In this document: positions 8,039-14,533 of the stretch, one piece after another
How the letters are laid out: each line of letters starts with the position of its first letter
How positions within the stretch are numbered: the stretch's first letter is position 1
Translations under genes and position numbers: made by a program
Assembly: GCA_910586475.1 (NCBI GenBank)
Contig: CAJUHM010000045.1
Span: forward strand, 1-19,802
DNA: 19,802 nucleotides
Reading direction: 5' to 3'
Origin: an uncultured Muribaculaceae bacterium
GTDB lineage: Bacteria > Bacteroidota > Bacteroidia > Bacteroidales > Muribaculaceae
Notes under the pieces: model-generated
Database searches by the model: none
What the model saw: the letters and a program-made list of their open reading frames with translations, nothing else
Told to the model about the DNA's origin: nothing

Positions 8039-9118
8039 ATGACGCTTTTTGGACTACTCTTCGGTTTTACGCTCGGTCTCGTTTCTCCCCAGACAGCCGA
8101 TATTGTGTTTGTCGGAGACGCCATGCAGCATTCCCGGCAACTTGACGCTGCCCGGCGACCGGGTGGAGTCTATGACTTTTCAGATTATTATACTGCGATA
8201 GAGCCGTATGTGAAATCAGCGGATTTTGCGGTTGTCAATCTTGAGACTCCGATTGCGGGCTCTCCCTACTCGGGTTATCCTTGTTTCAATGCTCCGGACA
8301 GTTATCTTGCTCAGCTGAAGACATCCGGTTTTGACTTCATCCTTGCTGCTAACAATCACACTCTCGACAGGCGTGACCGGGGACTGAGAAACACTATCGA
8401 CAGACTGAATGCCGAGGGGTTGCCCTATGCCGGAATTTATCGGAATCGTGCCGAACGCGATAGCGTGTGTCCTGCAATATGCGATGTCAACGGATTTAAG
8501 GTGGCATTCCTAAATTACACTTACGGGACGAACGGCATTTCGGTTCAGGGAGATGTAGTCGTTGACTATATTGACCGGAATCAGATTAAAAAAGATATCC
8601 AGAAAGCAAAAGATTCGGGGGCAGAGATCATAGCGGCCTGTATGCATTGGGGCGTAGAATATGTTCTTCTGCCGAATCAGGAGCAGAAGTCGCTTGCCGA
8701 TTTTCTTGAAGATCAGGGTGTCGATCTGATAATAGGCGGTCACCCTCATGTTATTCAGCCGATGGAAATGCGCTATAATGAAAAGCTTGGCAAGAAGGTG
8801 TTTCTCGTCTATTCTCTTGGCAATTTCGTTTCTGCCATGAAGAAGGATGGCACACAGGGAGGAGCAATGGCCAGAGTACGTTTGATGCGTGATTCTTCAG
8901 GGAAGGCAGTTGTCGATACGGCGACCTACAGGCTCGTCTTTGTGACACAGCCGTCCGGCTCGGATCGTTCTTTCCGTCTTCTTCCCGCTGAAGGGCCGAT
9001 CCCTTCGCAGTGGCGCGCTGCGCGTGACCGCTTCGTCAAGCAGGCCCGCAATATTTTCGACAAGCATAATAAAAATGTTCCGGCAGATACAGCTGCCATA
9101 AGTTCCTATCAGGAATGA
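8039..9118 (+). CDS. CapA/PgsA-type metallophosphoesterase-fold protein, probably exported
   Basis: Belongs to the CapA (poly-gamma-glutamate synthesis protein) family, which has a calcineurin-like metallophosphoesterase fold. Metal-site style motifs are intact: VGDAM (25-29), NLETPI (67-72), NNHTLD (105-110), MHWGVEY (202-208), GGHPHVIQP (233-241) and YSLGNF (258-263). The 359 residues fit a single-domain CapA. A hydrophobic N-terminus (about 3-16) ahead of the first motif suggests export or membrane anchoring, though the n-region lacks positive charges. No other poly-glutamate or capsule genes are nearby, so the substrate is unknown. An in-frame stop at 8009-8011 with no start codon between it and 8039 fixes the start. 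Its TGA stop overlaps the ATG of the next gene (ATGA, 9115-9118), implying coupled translation and a joint role. Confidence 0.85.
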   Translation: MTLFGLLFGFTLGLVSPQTADIVFVGDAMQHSRQLDAARRPGGVYDFSDYYTAIEPYVKSADFAVVNLETPIAGSPYSGYPCFNAPDSYLAQLKTSGFDFILAANNHTLDRRDRGLRNTIDRLNAEGLPYAGIYRNRAERDSVCPAICDVNGFKVAFLNYTYGTNGISVQGDVVVDYIDRNQIKKDIQKAKDSGAEIIAACMHWGVEYVLLPNQEQKSLADFLEDQGVDLIIGGHPHVIQPMEMRYNEKLGKKVFLVYSLGNFVSAMKKDGTQGGAMARVRLMRDSSGKAVVDTATYRLVFVTQPSGSDRSFRLLPAEGPIPSQWRAARDRFVKQARNIFDKHNKNVPADTAAISSYQE

Positions 9119-10224
9119 AGACCAAGCCGATTGCTATTTTTATAGTCGCTTCGTTGCTGTCTCCGTTCACGGTCAATCCATGTACGTCAGCTATTATCGG
9201 GCGGAGTGCTTCAAATTCGGGATGCTCTATGCTGTGGAAACACCGTGACACATCGCATTCTGAAAATTATGTGGACACAGTCCGCTCGGCGGATCCGAGA
9301 TTTGATTATGTCGCGCTCTTTAATTCGGAAGACACGCTCAAACAAGAGGCGTGGGCGGGCGTAAACCGTTCCGGTTTTGCAATAATGAATACGGTGGCCG
9401 GAAATCTGCCACGCAATTCACGGCGGTGGAAGGACCGCGAGGGATTTCTTATGAGCCGGGCTTTGCAATGTTGTGTGACGGTTGCAGATTTCAGAAATCT
9501 GCTCGATACACTTCCGCGTCCTCTCGGAGTGCAGGCAAATTTCGGTGTAATTGACAAAGAGGGGGGAGGCGCTTATTTTGAGACGGGCGACAATGGCTAT
9601 AAAGTCTTCAGCCTGCAAGATACGGGCGAAGGTTTTTTAGTCCGCAGCAATTACGCCTTTTCCGGTTCGACAAAGGGAGGTTATGGATATGACCGATATG
9701 CGAATGCATATTCCATCCTTCGTCCGTCAGCCGATGACGAAGGCATCACTCCACAGCTTCTTACCGACTTCCTTTCGCGCGAGTACTACAACAGTGCTAC
9801 GGATTCGGTCTATTATTCGACAAAACCCTTGAAAATAAAGGACAGTGGTTTTATTCCGCGCCCGACCTCGGCATCGTCGGTCGTGGTTGAGCTACGTGAG
9901 GAAGGTCCGGTTATGTGGTGTATGCTTGGGTATCCGCCGGCGTCGTATGTCATTCCGGCAACGGTCGATAGTGTTGCAGCAGAGCTAAGATACGATCCAG
10001 TTCTCGGCAGCAGTCAGATGTCGGCCCGCGCGAATTCATTAAAGCGCAAGATGATCGACAATGGCAGGATTCTCATGCCAGAGGCTCGGAAAATTTCGGA
10101 GAAATCCAGACTTAAGTCGATTGAGAATTATGAGGCGTATGAAAAAAAGTGCGTCAGGATTGAATATGTTAATGCAAAATTTGTTAATTTTGCAGTCGAA
10201 ATAGAAACAAAGTCTAATCAATAG
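9115..10224 (+). CDS. Exported Ntn hydrolase, C45/choloylglycine-hydrolase-like, substrate unknown
   Basis: The 369-residue protein starts with MKTK and a hydrophobic stretch (5-19), then Cys23 in NPCTSAIIG, the expected N-terminal nucleophile of a Cys Ntn hydrolase. WKHRDTS (41-47) supplies the Arg-Asp pair near the nucleophile. WAGVNRSGFAIMNT (80-93), NFGVIDKEGGGAYFET (142-157), VRSNYAFSG (176-184) and TSASSVVVEL (251-260) resemble conserved strands of the C45 acyltransferase and linear-amide C-N hydrolase families. No lipobox precedes Cys23 and Pro22 disfavours signal peptidase I, so autoproteolysis may expose the Cys. Possible substrates are N-acyl amino acids, bile-acid amides or other amides; the sequence does not decide. 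It is coupled to the CapA-like gene by a 4-base overlap. Its last codons contain a likely nusB promoter. Confidence 0.75.
   Translation: MKTKPIAIFIVASLLSPFTVNPCTSAIIGRSASNSGCSMLWKHRDTSHSENYVDTVRSADPRFDYVALFNSEDTLKQEAWAGVNRSGFAIMNTVAGNLPRNSRRWKDREGFLMSRALQCCVTVADFRNLLDTLPRPLGVQANFGVIDKEGGGAYFETGDNGYKVFSLQDTGEGFLVRSNYAFSGSTKGGYGYDRYANAYSILRPSADDEGITPQLLTDFLSREYYNSATDSVYYSTKPLKIKDSGFIPRPTSASSVVVELREEGPVMWCMLGYPPASYVIPATVDSVAAELRYDPVLGSSQMSARANSLKRKMIDNGRILMPEARKISEKSRLKSIENYEAYEKKCVRIEYVNAKFVNFAVEIETKSNQ
10159..10192 (+). promoter_or_regulatory. Possible promoter for nusB inside the 3' end of the Ntn hydrolase gene
   Basis: ATTG (10159-10162), a 22-base spacer and TAATTTTG (10185-10192). The -7 box matches TAnnTTTG, the -33 element is partial, and the spacer is slightly long. 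The box ends 45 bases before the nusB ATG, the same distance as at sppA. Only 12 bases separate the two genes, so any dedicated nusB promoter must lie inside the upstream coding sequence. Confidence 0.45.
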
Positions 10225-10236
10225 AACATTCAAATA

Positions 10237-11658
10237 ATGATAAATCGAGTATTGATCCGCATGAAGGTCGTGCAAATGCTTTTTTGCTACTTCCTTAACA
10301 GAAATGAGTTTCATCTCTATCCGGCTCCGGAGTCGGCATCACGTGACAAAATCTACGCCTATAACTTTTATCTCGATTTATTACTGATGGCTCTCCGCCT
10401 TTCAGGCTACAAGGTCGGTCAGTCAACCCTCGTTTTCTCCAACAAATACATCAGCGACAATCGAATCGGTCGAGCTCTGAAAGCCGATCCTGCGGTTAAA
10501 GCCACAATCTTTAAGCGTTCGGCAGACGCCCCGCGTTTTGATTCGGCTCTTGAAGCCATTTATGACCAGATAACGAAGTCTGCCATATATCGCAGTTATA
10601 CCCATCGCAAGGAGAAATCGATTCAGGATGATATTGACTTCTGGAGTGTGCTGATCAATTCGATTTTCATGAAGTGTCAGGATCTTCTGACAGCCGCACG
10701 CACGGATGAGAACTTTACTAATGTCGGATATGAAGCCGCGCTTCAGATGATGGATGCGACGATCAGAAGCTGCGGCGATGCCCGCAAACTTCTTGTCGAG
10801 TCTAAAAACTCGCTTCGCCGTTCGCTTGACAAAGGCTATGAACTTTACAATCGTCTGCTGGCACTACCCGGAGCGCTTGTTGAACTTCAGGATCGCCGTC
10901 TGGATGCCGGTCGCCACAAATATCTTGTGACTGCCGAAGATCTGAATCCGAACATGAAGTTTGTCGACAACCGGATGGTCAAGATTCTCGCCGGTGATGA
11001 GAAACTCAGCGAATATTGTGAAGAGAACCATATCAACTGGATGGATGATATCGATTTCCTCCAGGGTGTTCTCGATGACATTCTGAAGTCTGAAATCTAT
11101 CAGGAATACATGGCTTCGGAATCATCTTCTCTTGAGGCTGATTGCGATTTCTGGCGTCAGATCATGAAGCGTGTGATTCTTCCTTCCGACAGACTTGCAG
11201 ATTTGCTTGAGGATAAATCTGTTTTCTGGAATGATGATGTCGATATAATCGGAACATTCGTTCTCAAGACTTTCCGTAAGATCGGTCAGTGTACAGAGGA
11301 GGATCAGGCTGAATCATGTCTGCTGCCTCAGTTCAAAGATAAAGAGGACGAACGGTTCGGAGAGCATTTGTTTACAGACACGGTCGATAATTTTGAATCC
11401 TATCGTGCGTATATCGATAAATTCATTAATGCAAACAGCTGGGATCCGGAACGTCTGGCATTCATGGATGTGATCATAATGTCGGCTGCCATCTCCGAGC
11501 TGATCAATTTCCCGGCCATTCCGGTTCCGGTTACACTGAACGAGTATATCGAGATTGCGAATTATTACAGCACACCCCGAAGCGGACAGTTTATCAACGG
11601 AATTCTCTTCTCCGTAATCAACCATTTGCGTGAGGAAGGTGCTATTCAGAAAAAATAA
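10237..11658 (+). CDS. nusB: Enlarged transcription antitermination factor NusB
   Basis: The C-terminal part (about 365-465) is a NusB RNA-binding domain of Bacteroidetes style, with FMDVIIMSAAISEL (409-422), VPVTLNEYIEIA (430-441) and STPRSGQFINGIL (445-457). NusB binds boxA RNA with S10 (NusE) for rRNA antitermination. The N-terminal helix MINRVLIRMKVVQ also fits. The protein has 473 residues, against roughly 300-310 that I recall for Bacteroides NusB and about 140 in E. coli. The extra length is a second copy of the family's N-terminal extension: residues 36-178 parallel 197-347 at a constant offset of 170 across the core (DNR 74/244, L105/L275, KSxIYxxY 114/284, DxDFW 132/302, FxN 160/330). 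Copy 2 is closer to the usual Bacteroides sequence; copy 1 has diverged. The frame is open throughout, so this is not a frameshift artefact. Confidence 0.9.
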   Translation: MINRVLIRMKVVQMLFCYFLNRNEFHLYPAPESASRDKIYAYNFYLDLLLMALRLSGYKVGQSTLVFSNKYISDNRIGRALKADPAVKATIFKRSADAPRFDSALEAIYDQITKSAIYRSYTHRKEKSIQDDIDFWSVLINSIFMKCQDLLTAARTDENFTNVGYEAALQMMDATIRSCGDARKLLVESKNSLRRSLDKGYELYNRLLALPGALVELQDRRLDAGRHKYLVTAEDLNPNMKFVDNRMVKILAGDEKLSEYCEENHINWMDDIDFLQGVLDDILKSEIYQEYMASESSSLEADCDFWRQIMKRVILPSDRLADLLEDKSVFWNDDVDIIGTFVLKTFRKIGQCTEEDQAESCLLPQFKDKEDERFGEHLFTDTVDNFESYRAYIDKFINANSWDPERLAFMDVIIMSAAISELINFPAIPVPVTLNEYIEIANYYSTPRSGQFINGILFSVINHLREEGAIQKK

Positions 11659-11669
11659 TCATAATAACG

Positions 11670-11701
11670 TTTGGATTACCTCATATTTAATCCTATCTTT
11701 G
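11670..11701 (+). promoter_or_regulatory. Strong Bacteroidetes-type promoter for yajC
   Basis: TTTG (11670-11673), a 20-base spacer and TATCTTTG (11694-11701) match both consensus boxes exactly. The -7 box ends 43 bases before the yajC ATG at 11744. It separates yajC and the genes after it from nusB, whose stop is 12 bases upstream of the -33 box. Confidence 0.8.
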
Positions 11702-11743
11702 TAGAAACATTTCTAATTGCTAATTACTATAACAGAAACAAAT

Positions 11744-12076
11744 ATGCTATCTTTCGTTTTACTCCAGGCTGATGCTGGCAATGCCGGTCTCATGAACATT
11801 GTGATGATCATTGCGCTCGTTGCCATTTTCTATTTCTTCATGATCCGTCCACAGCAAAAGAAGGCCAAGGCACTGCGCAATTTCCGCGAAGGAATCCAGG
11901 AAGGTCAGAAGGTTGTGACTGCCGGAGGTATCTACGGAAAAGTAAAGAAAATCAAGGAAACGACGTTTGTTCTTGAAATCGCTCCGGGTGTCTGCATCAC
12001 TATTGACAAAGGTTCGGTCTACGAATCTCCTGCCGATGTGCAGTCAGATCCCAATGCGGAAAATAACAAAGGCTAA
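11744..12076 (+). CDS. yajC: Preprotein translocase accessory subunit YajC
   Basis: Small single-pass inner-membrane protein that associates with SecDF and SecYEG. The 110 residues comprise a short N-terminus, one membrane helix (about 16-33), the hallmark FFMIRPQQKKAK right after it, and a cytoplasmic domain with EGQKVVTAGGIYGKVKKI, typical of the family. The ATG at 11744 is preferred over an in-frame TTG at 11717, because it gives the usual short N-terminus and lies 43 bases after a clear promoter. secD and secF do not follow; the next gene is a YbbR-like protein, an arrangement I recall from other Bacteroidales. A hairpin follows the stop. Confidence 0.95.
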   Translation: MLSFVLLQADAGNAGLMNIVMIIALVAIFYFFMIRPQQKKAKALRNFREGIQEGQKVVTAGGIYGKVKKIKETTFVLEIAPGVCITIDKGSVYESPADVQSDPNAENNKG

Positions 12077-12097
12077 TTCTTAGATTAATTTTCTTAC

Positions 12098-12127
12098 AGG
12101 CCGCGGCATTTTCATAGTCGCGGCTTT
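12098..12127 (+). terminator. Terminator-like hairpin between yajC and the YbbR-like gene
   Basis: AGGCCGCG (12098-12105) pairs with CGCGGCTT (12119-12126) as an 8-bp GC-rich stem with one G-U pair and a 13-base loop. Only a short T run (12125-12127) follows. It could reduce transcription after yajC rather than stop it, since no separate promoter for the next gene is evident. It lies 21 bases after the yajC stop. Confidence 0.45.
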
Positions 12128-12145
12128 GCCATTTCAACGAAAGTG

Positions 12146-13195
12146 ATGAGCGATCCCAATTCCAACACTCCTAAATCGAACGGAAAATCGCGCGTTTGGT
12201 TCGATTTTAAAAAATCGACCCGCGGAAGTGATGTCCTTGTATTTCTGATCTGCCTGGGAATTGCAACTGTTTTCTGGTTGTTTCTGTCGCTTTATGATGA
12301 GGTCGAAAAGGACTATGACGTTCCGTTTGAGATCGAGAATCTGCCTGACAGCATAGTTATTGTCGATCAGGTTCCTCCGACTGTCAACGTTGTTGTCCAG
12401 GGTAAAGGTGTGCAGTTTCTGCGTTTCCTCTGGCATGATTTGCCGGCGCTCAAGGTGAAGTTCGAGAATTTTAGCTCAACATCGGGCTATTTCTCGATCC
12501 CGCGCCAGAAACTTGACGGTCTGTTCAGAGATTATTTCGGACAGGGGGTCAAGATCGTCAGCATTCGTCCGGAATCGATTCGGTCGGCATTCACGTCCAA
12601 TGTGGGCAGGAAACTTCCAGTTGTCATTAACTGCGATGTTCAGCCGAATATGCAGTATGTCATCTCTGGCCCTATCGCGTCGGACGTTGATTCCGTTATG
12701 GTTTATTCAGCCACGGATCTGCCGAGGGATCTTGTCTCGGTCGAGACATATCCGGTGGTCCGGAGCGGTCTGAAGGACACCACGGAATTTATCGTCAAGA
12801 TCCGTCCGGTCGAAGGTCTGAGGATAATCCCGGACCAGATCAGGCTGACAGTGCCTGTCGAGCCTCTGATTGCCAAGAAACGTACGGTGTCGATTGATGT
12901 TGTGAATGTTCCTGACGGTGTGCGTCTGATCACGTTCCCGTCGTCTGCCGAGGTCAGCTTCCTTGTTCCAATGAGTGAATATGGCAAAGAGTCTAATATC
13001 CGGCTGTTCGTCGATTTCGGAACTATTGACCGTACTTCTCAGAAGGTTAAGGTGCAGGCTTCTTCTGGTTCGCTTATGCTGAAGAATCTGTCGTTCAAGC
13101 CTGACAGTGTTGAGTATATTATCGAAGCGAAGCATAATAACGAGCCGGATGTTCCGACAGACACTACGAACCAACCTGAAACCGTACAAGAGTAG
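12146..13195 (+). CDS. YbbR/CdaR-like membrane protein
   Basis: A 349-residue protein with a short basic cytoplasmic N-terminus, one transmembrane helix (about 29-49) and a long extracytoplasmic part made of beta-rich YbbR-type repeats; VPPTVNVVVQGKG (76-88) is characteristic. A low-complexity acidic and Thr/Pro-rich tail ends it. In Firmicutes the YbbR protein CdaR regulates the diadenylate cyclase CdaA. No cyclase gene is adjacent here, so that role cannot be carried over; the link to yajC and coaE is positional only. ATG at 12146 is chosen over a GTG three bases earlier. The TAG stop is separated from coaE by four bases. Confidence 0.8.
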   Translation: MSDPNSNTPKSNGKSRVWFDFKKSTRGSDVLVFLICLGIATVFWLFLSLYDEVEKDYDVPFEIENLPDSIVIVDQVPPTVNVVVQGKGVQFLRFLWHDLPALKVKFENFSSTSGYFSIPRQKLDGLFRDYFGQGVKIVSIRPESIRSAFTSNVGRKLPVVINCDVQPNMQYVISGPIASDVDSVMVYSATDLPRDLVSVETYPVVRSGLKDTTEFIVKIRPVEGLRIIPDQIRLTVPVEPLIAKKRTVSIDVVNVPDGVRLITFPSSAEVSFLVPMSEYGKESNIRLFVDFGTIDRTSQKVKVQASSGSLMLKNLSFKPDSVEYIIEAKHNNEPDVPTDTTNQPETVQE

Positions 13196-13199
13196 GCAT

Positions 13200-13790
13200 A
13201 TGCTGATTGCAATAACCGGTGGCATCGGCGCGGGAAAGAGTGTCGTTGCCTCAATTCTTAGGACAATGGGCTATCCCGTCTATGATTGCGACTCAAGGGC
13301 GAAGTCGCTCATGGATTCAAGTCAGGAGATAATTCATCGGATTGAACTCGAAGTCGCCTGTGAGGCTGTCTGTGACGGCCGTATTGACCGCGCTGCTTTG
13401 TCGAAGGTGGTTTTCGGTTCTCCCGAAAGACTGGAGAGGCTTAACCGAATCGTTCATTCTTCTGTGAAGCAAGATTTGCTGTCATGGAACGAATGCCAGG
13501 ATCTTGCTTTTGTTGAGACTGCAATTCTATATACGAGCGGATTCGATGCCGTTGTCGATGCTGTCTGGGAAGTCGTTGCTCCGCCTGAGGTTAGAATTCA
13601 GCGTGTGAGCTATCGCAATCCAGGGCTGACCAGAGAGGAGATCTGTAAGCGTATTGATGCGCAAATGGCTGAGTCTGTATCTGACCGCCGCCATGCTAAT
13701 TCTTTCAGTATTGTCAACGATGGGTTAAATCCTCTTCTGCCGCAGGTCGAGAAACTTGTCGGGGATGTAGCAATTACGGTCAGAAAATGA
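13200..13790 (+). CDS. coaE: Dephospho-CoA kinase CoaE
   Basis: Performs the last step of coenzyme A synthesis, phosphorylating the 3'-hydroxyl of the dephospho-CoA ribose. The P-loop GGIGAGKS (7-14) sits at the very N-terminus, followed by YDCDSRAK (the family's D-x-D substrate motif), a lid region with LERLNRIVHSSVK, VETAILYTSGFD, and DRRHANSFSIVND near the C-terminus, where family members have an R-x-x-A-x-x-x-I-x-N pattern. 196 residues is normal. The frame is open upstream inside the YbbR-like gene, but the ATG at 13200 places the P-loop where the family has it. The TGA overlaps the next ATG (ATGA, 13787-13790). Confidence 0.94.
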   Translation: MLIAITGGIGAGKSVVASILRTMGYPVYDCDSRAKSLMDSSQEIIHRIELEVACEAVCDGRIDRAALSKVVFGSPERLERLNRIVHSSVKQDLLSWNECQDLAFVETAILYTSGFDAVVDAVWEVVAPPEVRIQRVSYRNPGLTREEICKRIDAQMAESVSDRRHANSFSIVNDGLNPLLPQVEKLVGDVAITVRK

Positions 13791-14440
13791 GTCTTAGGCA
13801 TTTGATTTTTGATTTTGACGGAACGCTGTATGATACGGCGCAGTCAATTGTGACAGTGATGAGAATGACCATCGAGCAGCTATGTCTGCAGATGAAAACG
13901 GATCAGCAGCTACGTTCGGTCATAGGCCTTCGCCTTGAAGAGGTTGGAGGAGTCCTTTTTCCCGAAAATGCGGAGAAGTCGATTGAATTCGCGGCAGTCT
14001 ATCGCGAGATATATAAAACGCGGCCCGAAGTCCATCTCTCACATCCGTTTCCGGGAGTGATCGCGACGCTGTGTGAGCTGCAGAAGGCGGGATGTGATAT
14101 GGCTATTGCTTCAAGCCGAAGCCGTCGGTCGCTTCTCGAGTTTATGGATGATCCTCAGTTCGGGCCGTTTTTTAAGGTTGCAGTCGGCGGTGATGATGTT
14201 CAGTCAGGGAAGCCGGCTCCGGATGCTATTGAGCTTATATGCTCCCGATTGAGCTGGAATCCGGATGAGACTCTGATGATCGGAGATGCCAGATTTGACT
14301 TGATGATGGGGAAGAATGCCGGTGTCCGTACATGTGGGGTGACCTATGGCAATGGGACAACCGCGGAGCTTGCAGGCGAGAGACCGGACTATATCATTGA
14401 TGAATTCCGCGAATTGCTGCCGATTGTATCGAACAGCTGA
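13787..14440 (+). CDS. HAD-family phosphatase, phosphoglycolate-phosphatase-like
   Basis: A 217-residue haloacid-dehalogenase hydrolase with all four motifs: DFDGT (9-13; nucleophile D9, acid/base D11), motif II Ser in AIASS (106-110), K142 in SGKPAPD, and GDARFD (166-171). The helical cap between about 15 and 90 (C1 type) is that of Gph/PpaX and beta-phosphoglucomutase relatives. A phosphatase acting on a small phosphorylated metabolite such as phosphoglycolate is the best guess, but substrate cannot be read from sequence. It is coupled to coaE by a 4-base overlap and faces ftsH, which converges on it. Confidence 0.85.
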   Translation: MSLRHLIFDFDGTLYDTAQSIVTVMRMTIEQLCLQMKTDQQLRSVIGLRLEEVGGVLFPENAEKSIEFAAVYREIYKTRPEVHLSHPFPGVIATLCELQKAGCDMAIASSRSRRSLLEFMDDPQFGPFFKVAVGGDDVQSGKPAPDAIELICSRLSWNPDETLMIGDARFDLMMGKNAGVRTCGVTYGNGTTAELAGERPDYIIDEFRELLPIVSNS

Positions 14441-14474
14441 ACCGATCTGACAACAGTCTCACCATCCGACAGAG

Positions 14475-14513
14475 AAAAAAGCAGGCGCTGGTCAAAATTT
14501 GACGCAGCGCCTG
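14475..14513 (-). terminator. Rho-independent terminator of ftsH
   Basis: Read on the minus strand, CAGGCGCTG (14513-14505) pairs perfectly with CAGCGCCTG (14490-14482). The stem extends inward through TGAC/GTCA after a one-base bulge, and six T residues follow (14480-14475). It lies 20 bases after the ftsH stop in the convergent gap. The plus strand shows only a T-rich, broken run after the same hairpin, so stopping of the HAD transcript would be weaker. Confidence 0.85.
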
Positions 14514-14533
14514 TTGCTGTTAAGACCGGGGTC

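Noticed and set aside
10342..10770. The extra N-terminal part of NusB as a gene fusion with an unrelated protein or an assembly error.
   Set aside because: It is in frame, bounded by normal NusB sequence on both sides, and resembles the adjacent NusB segment at a constant offset, which points to internal duplication.
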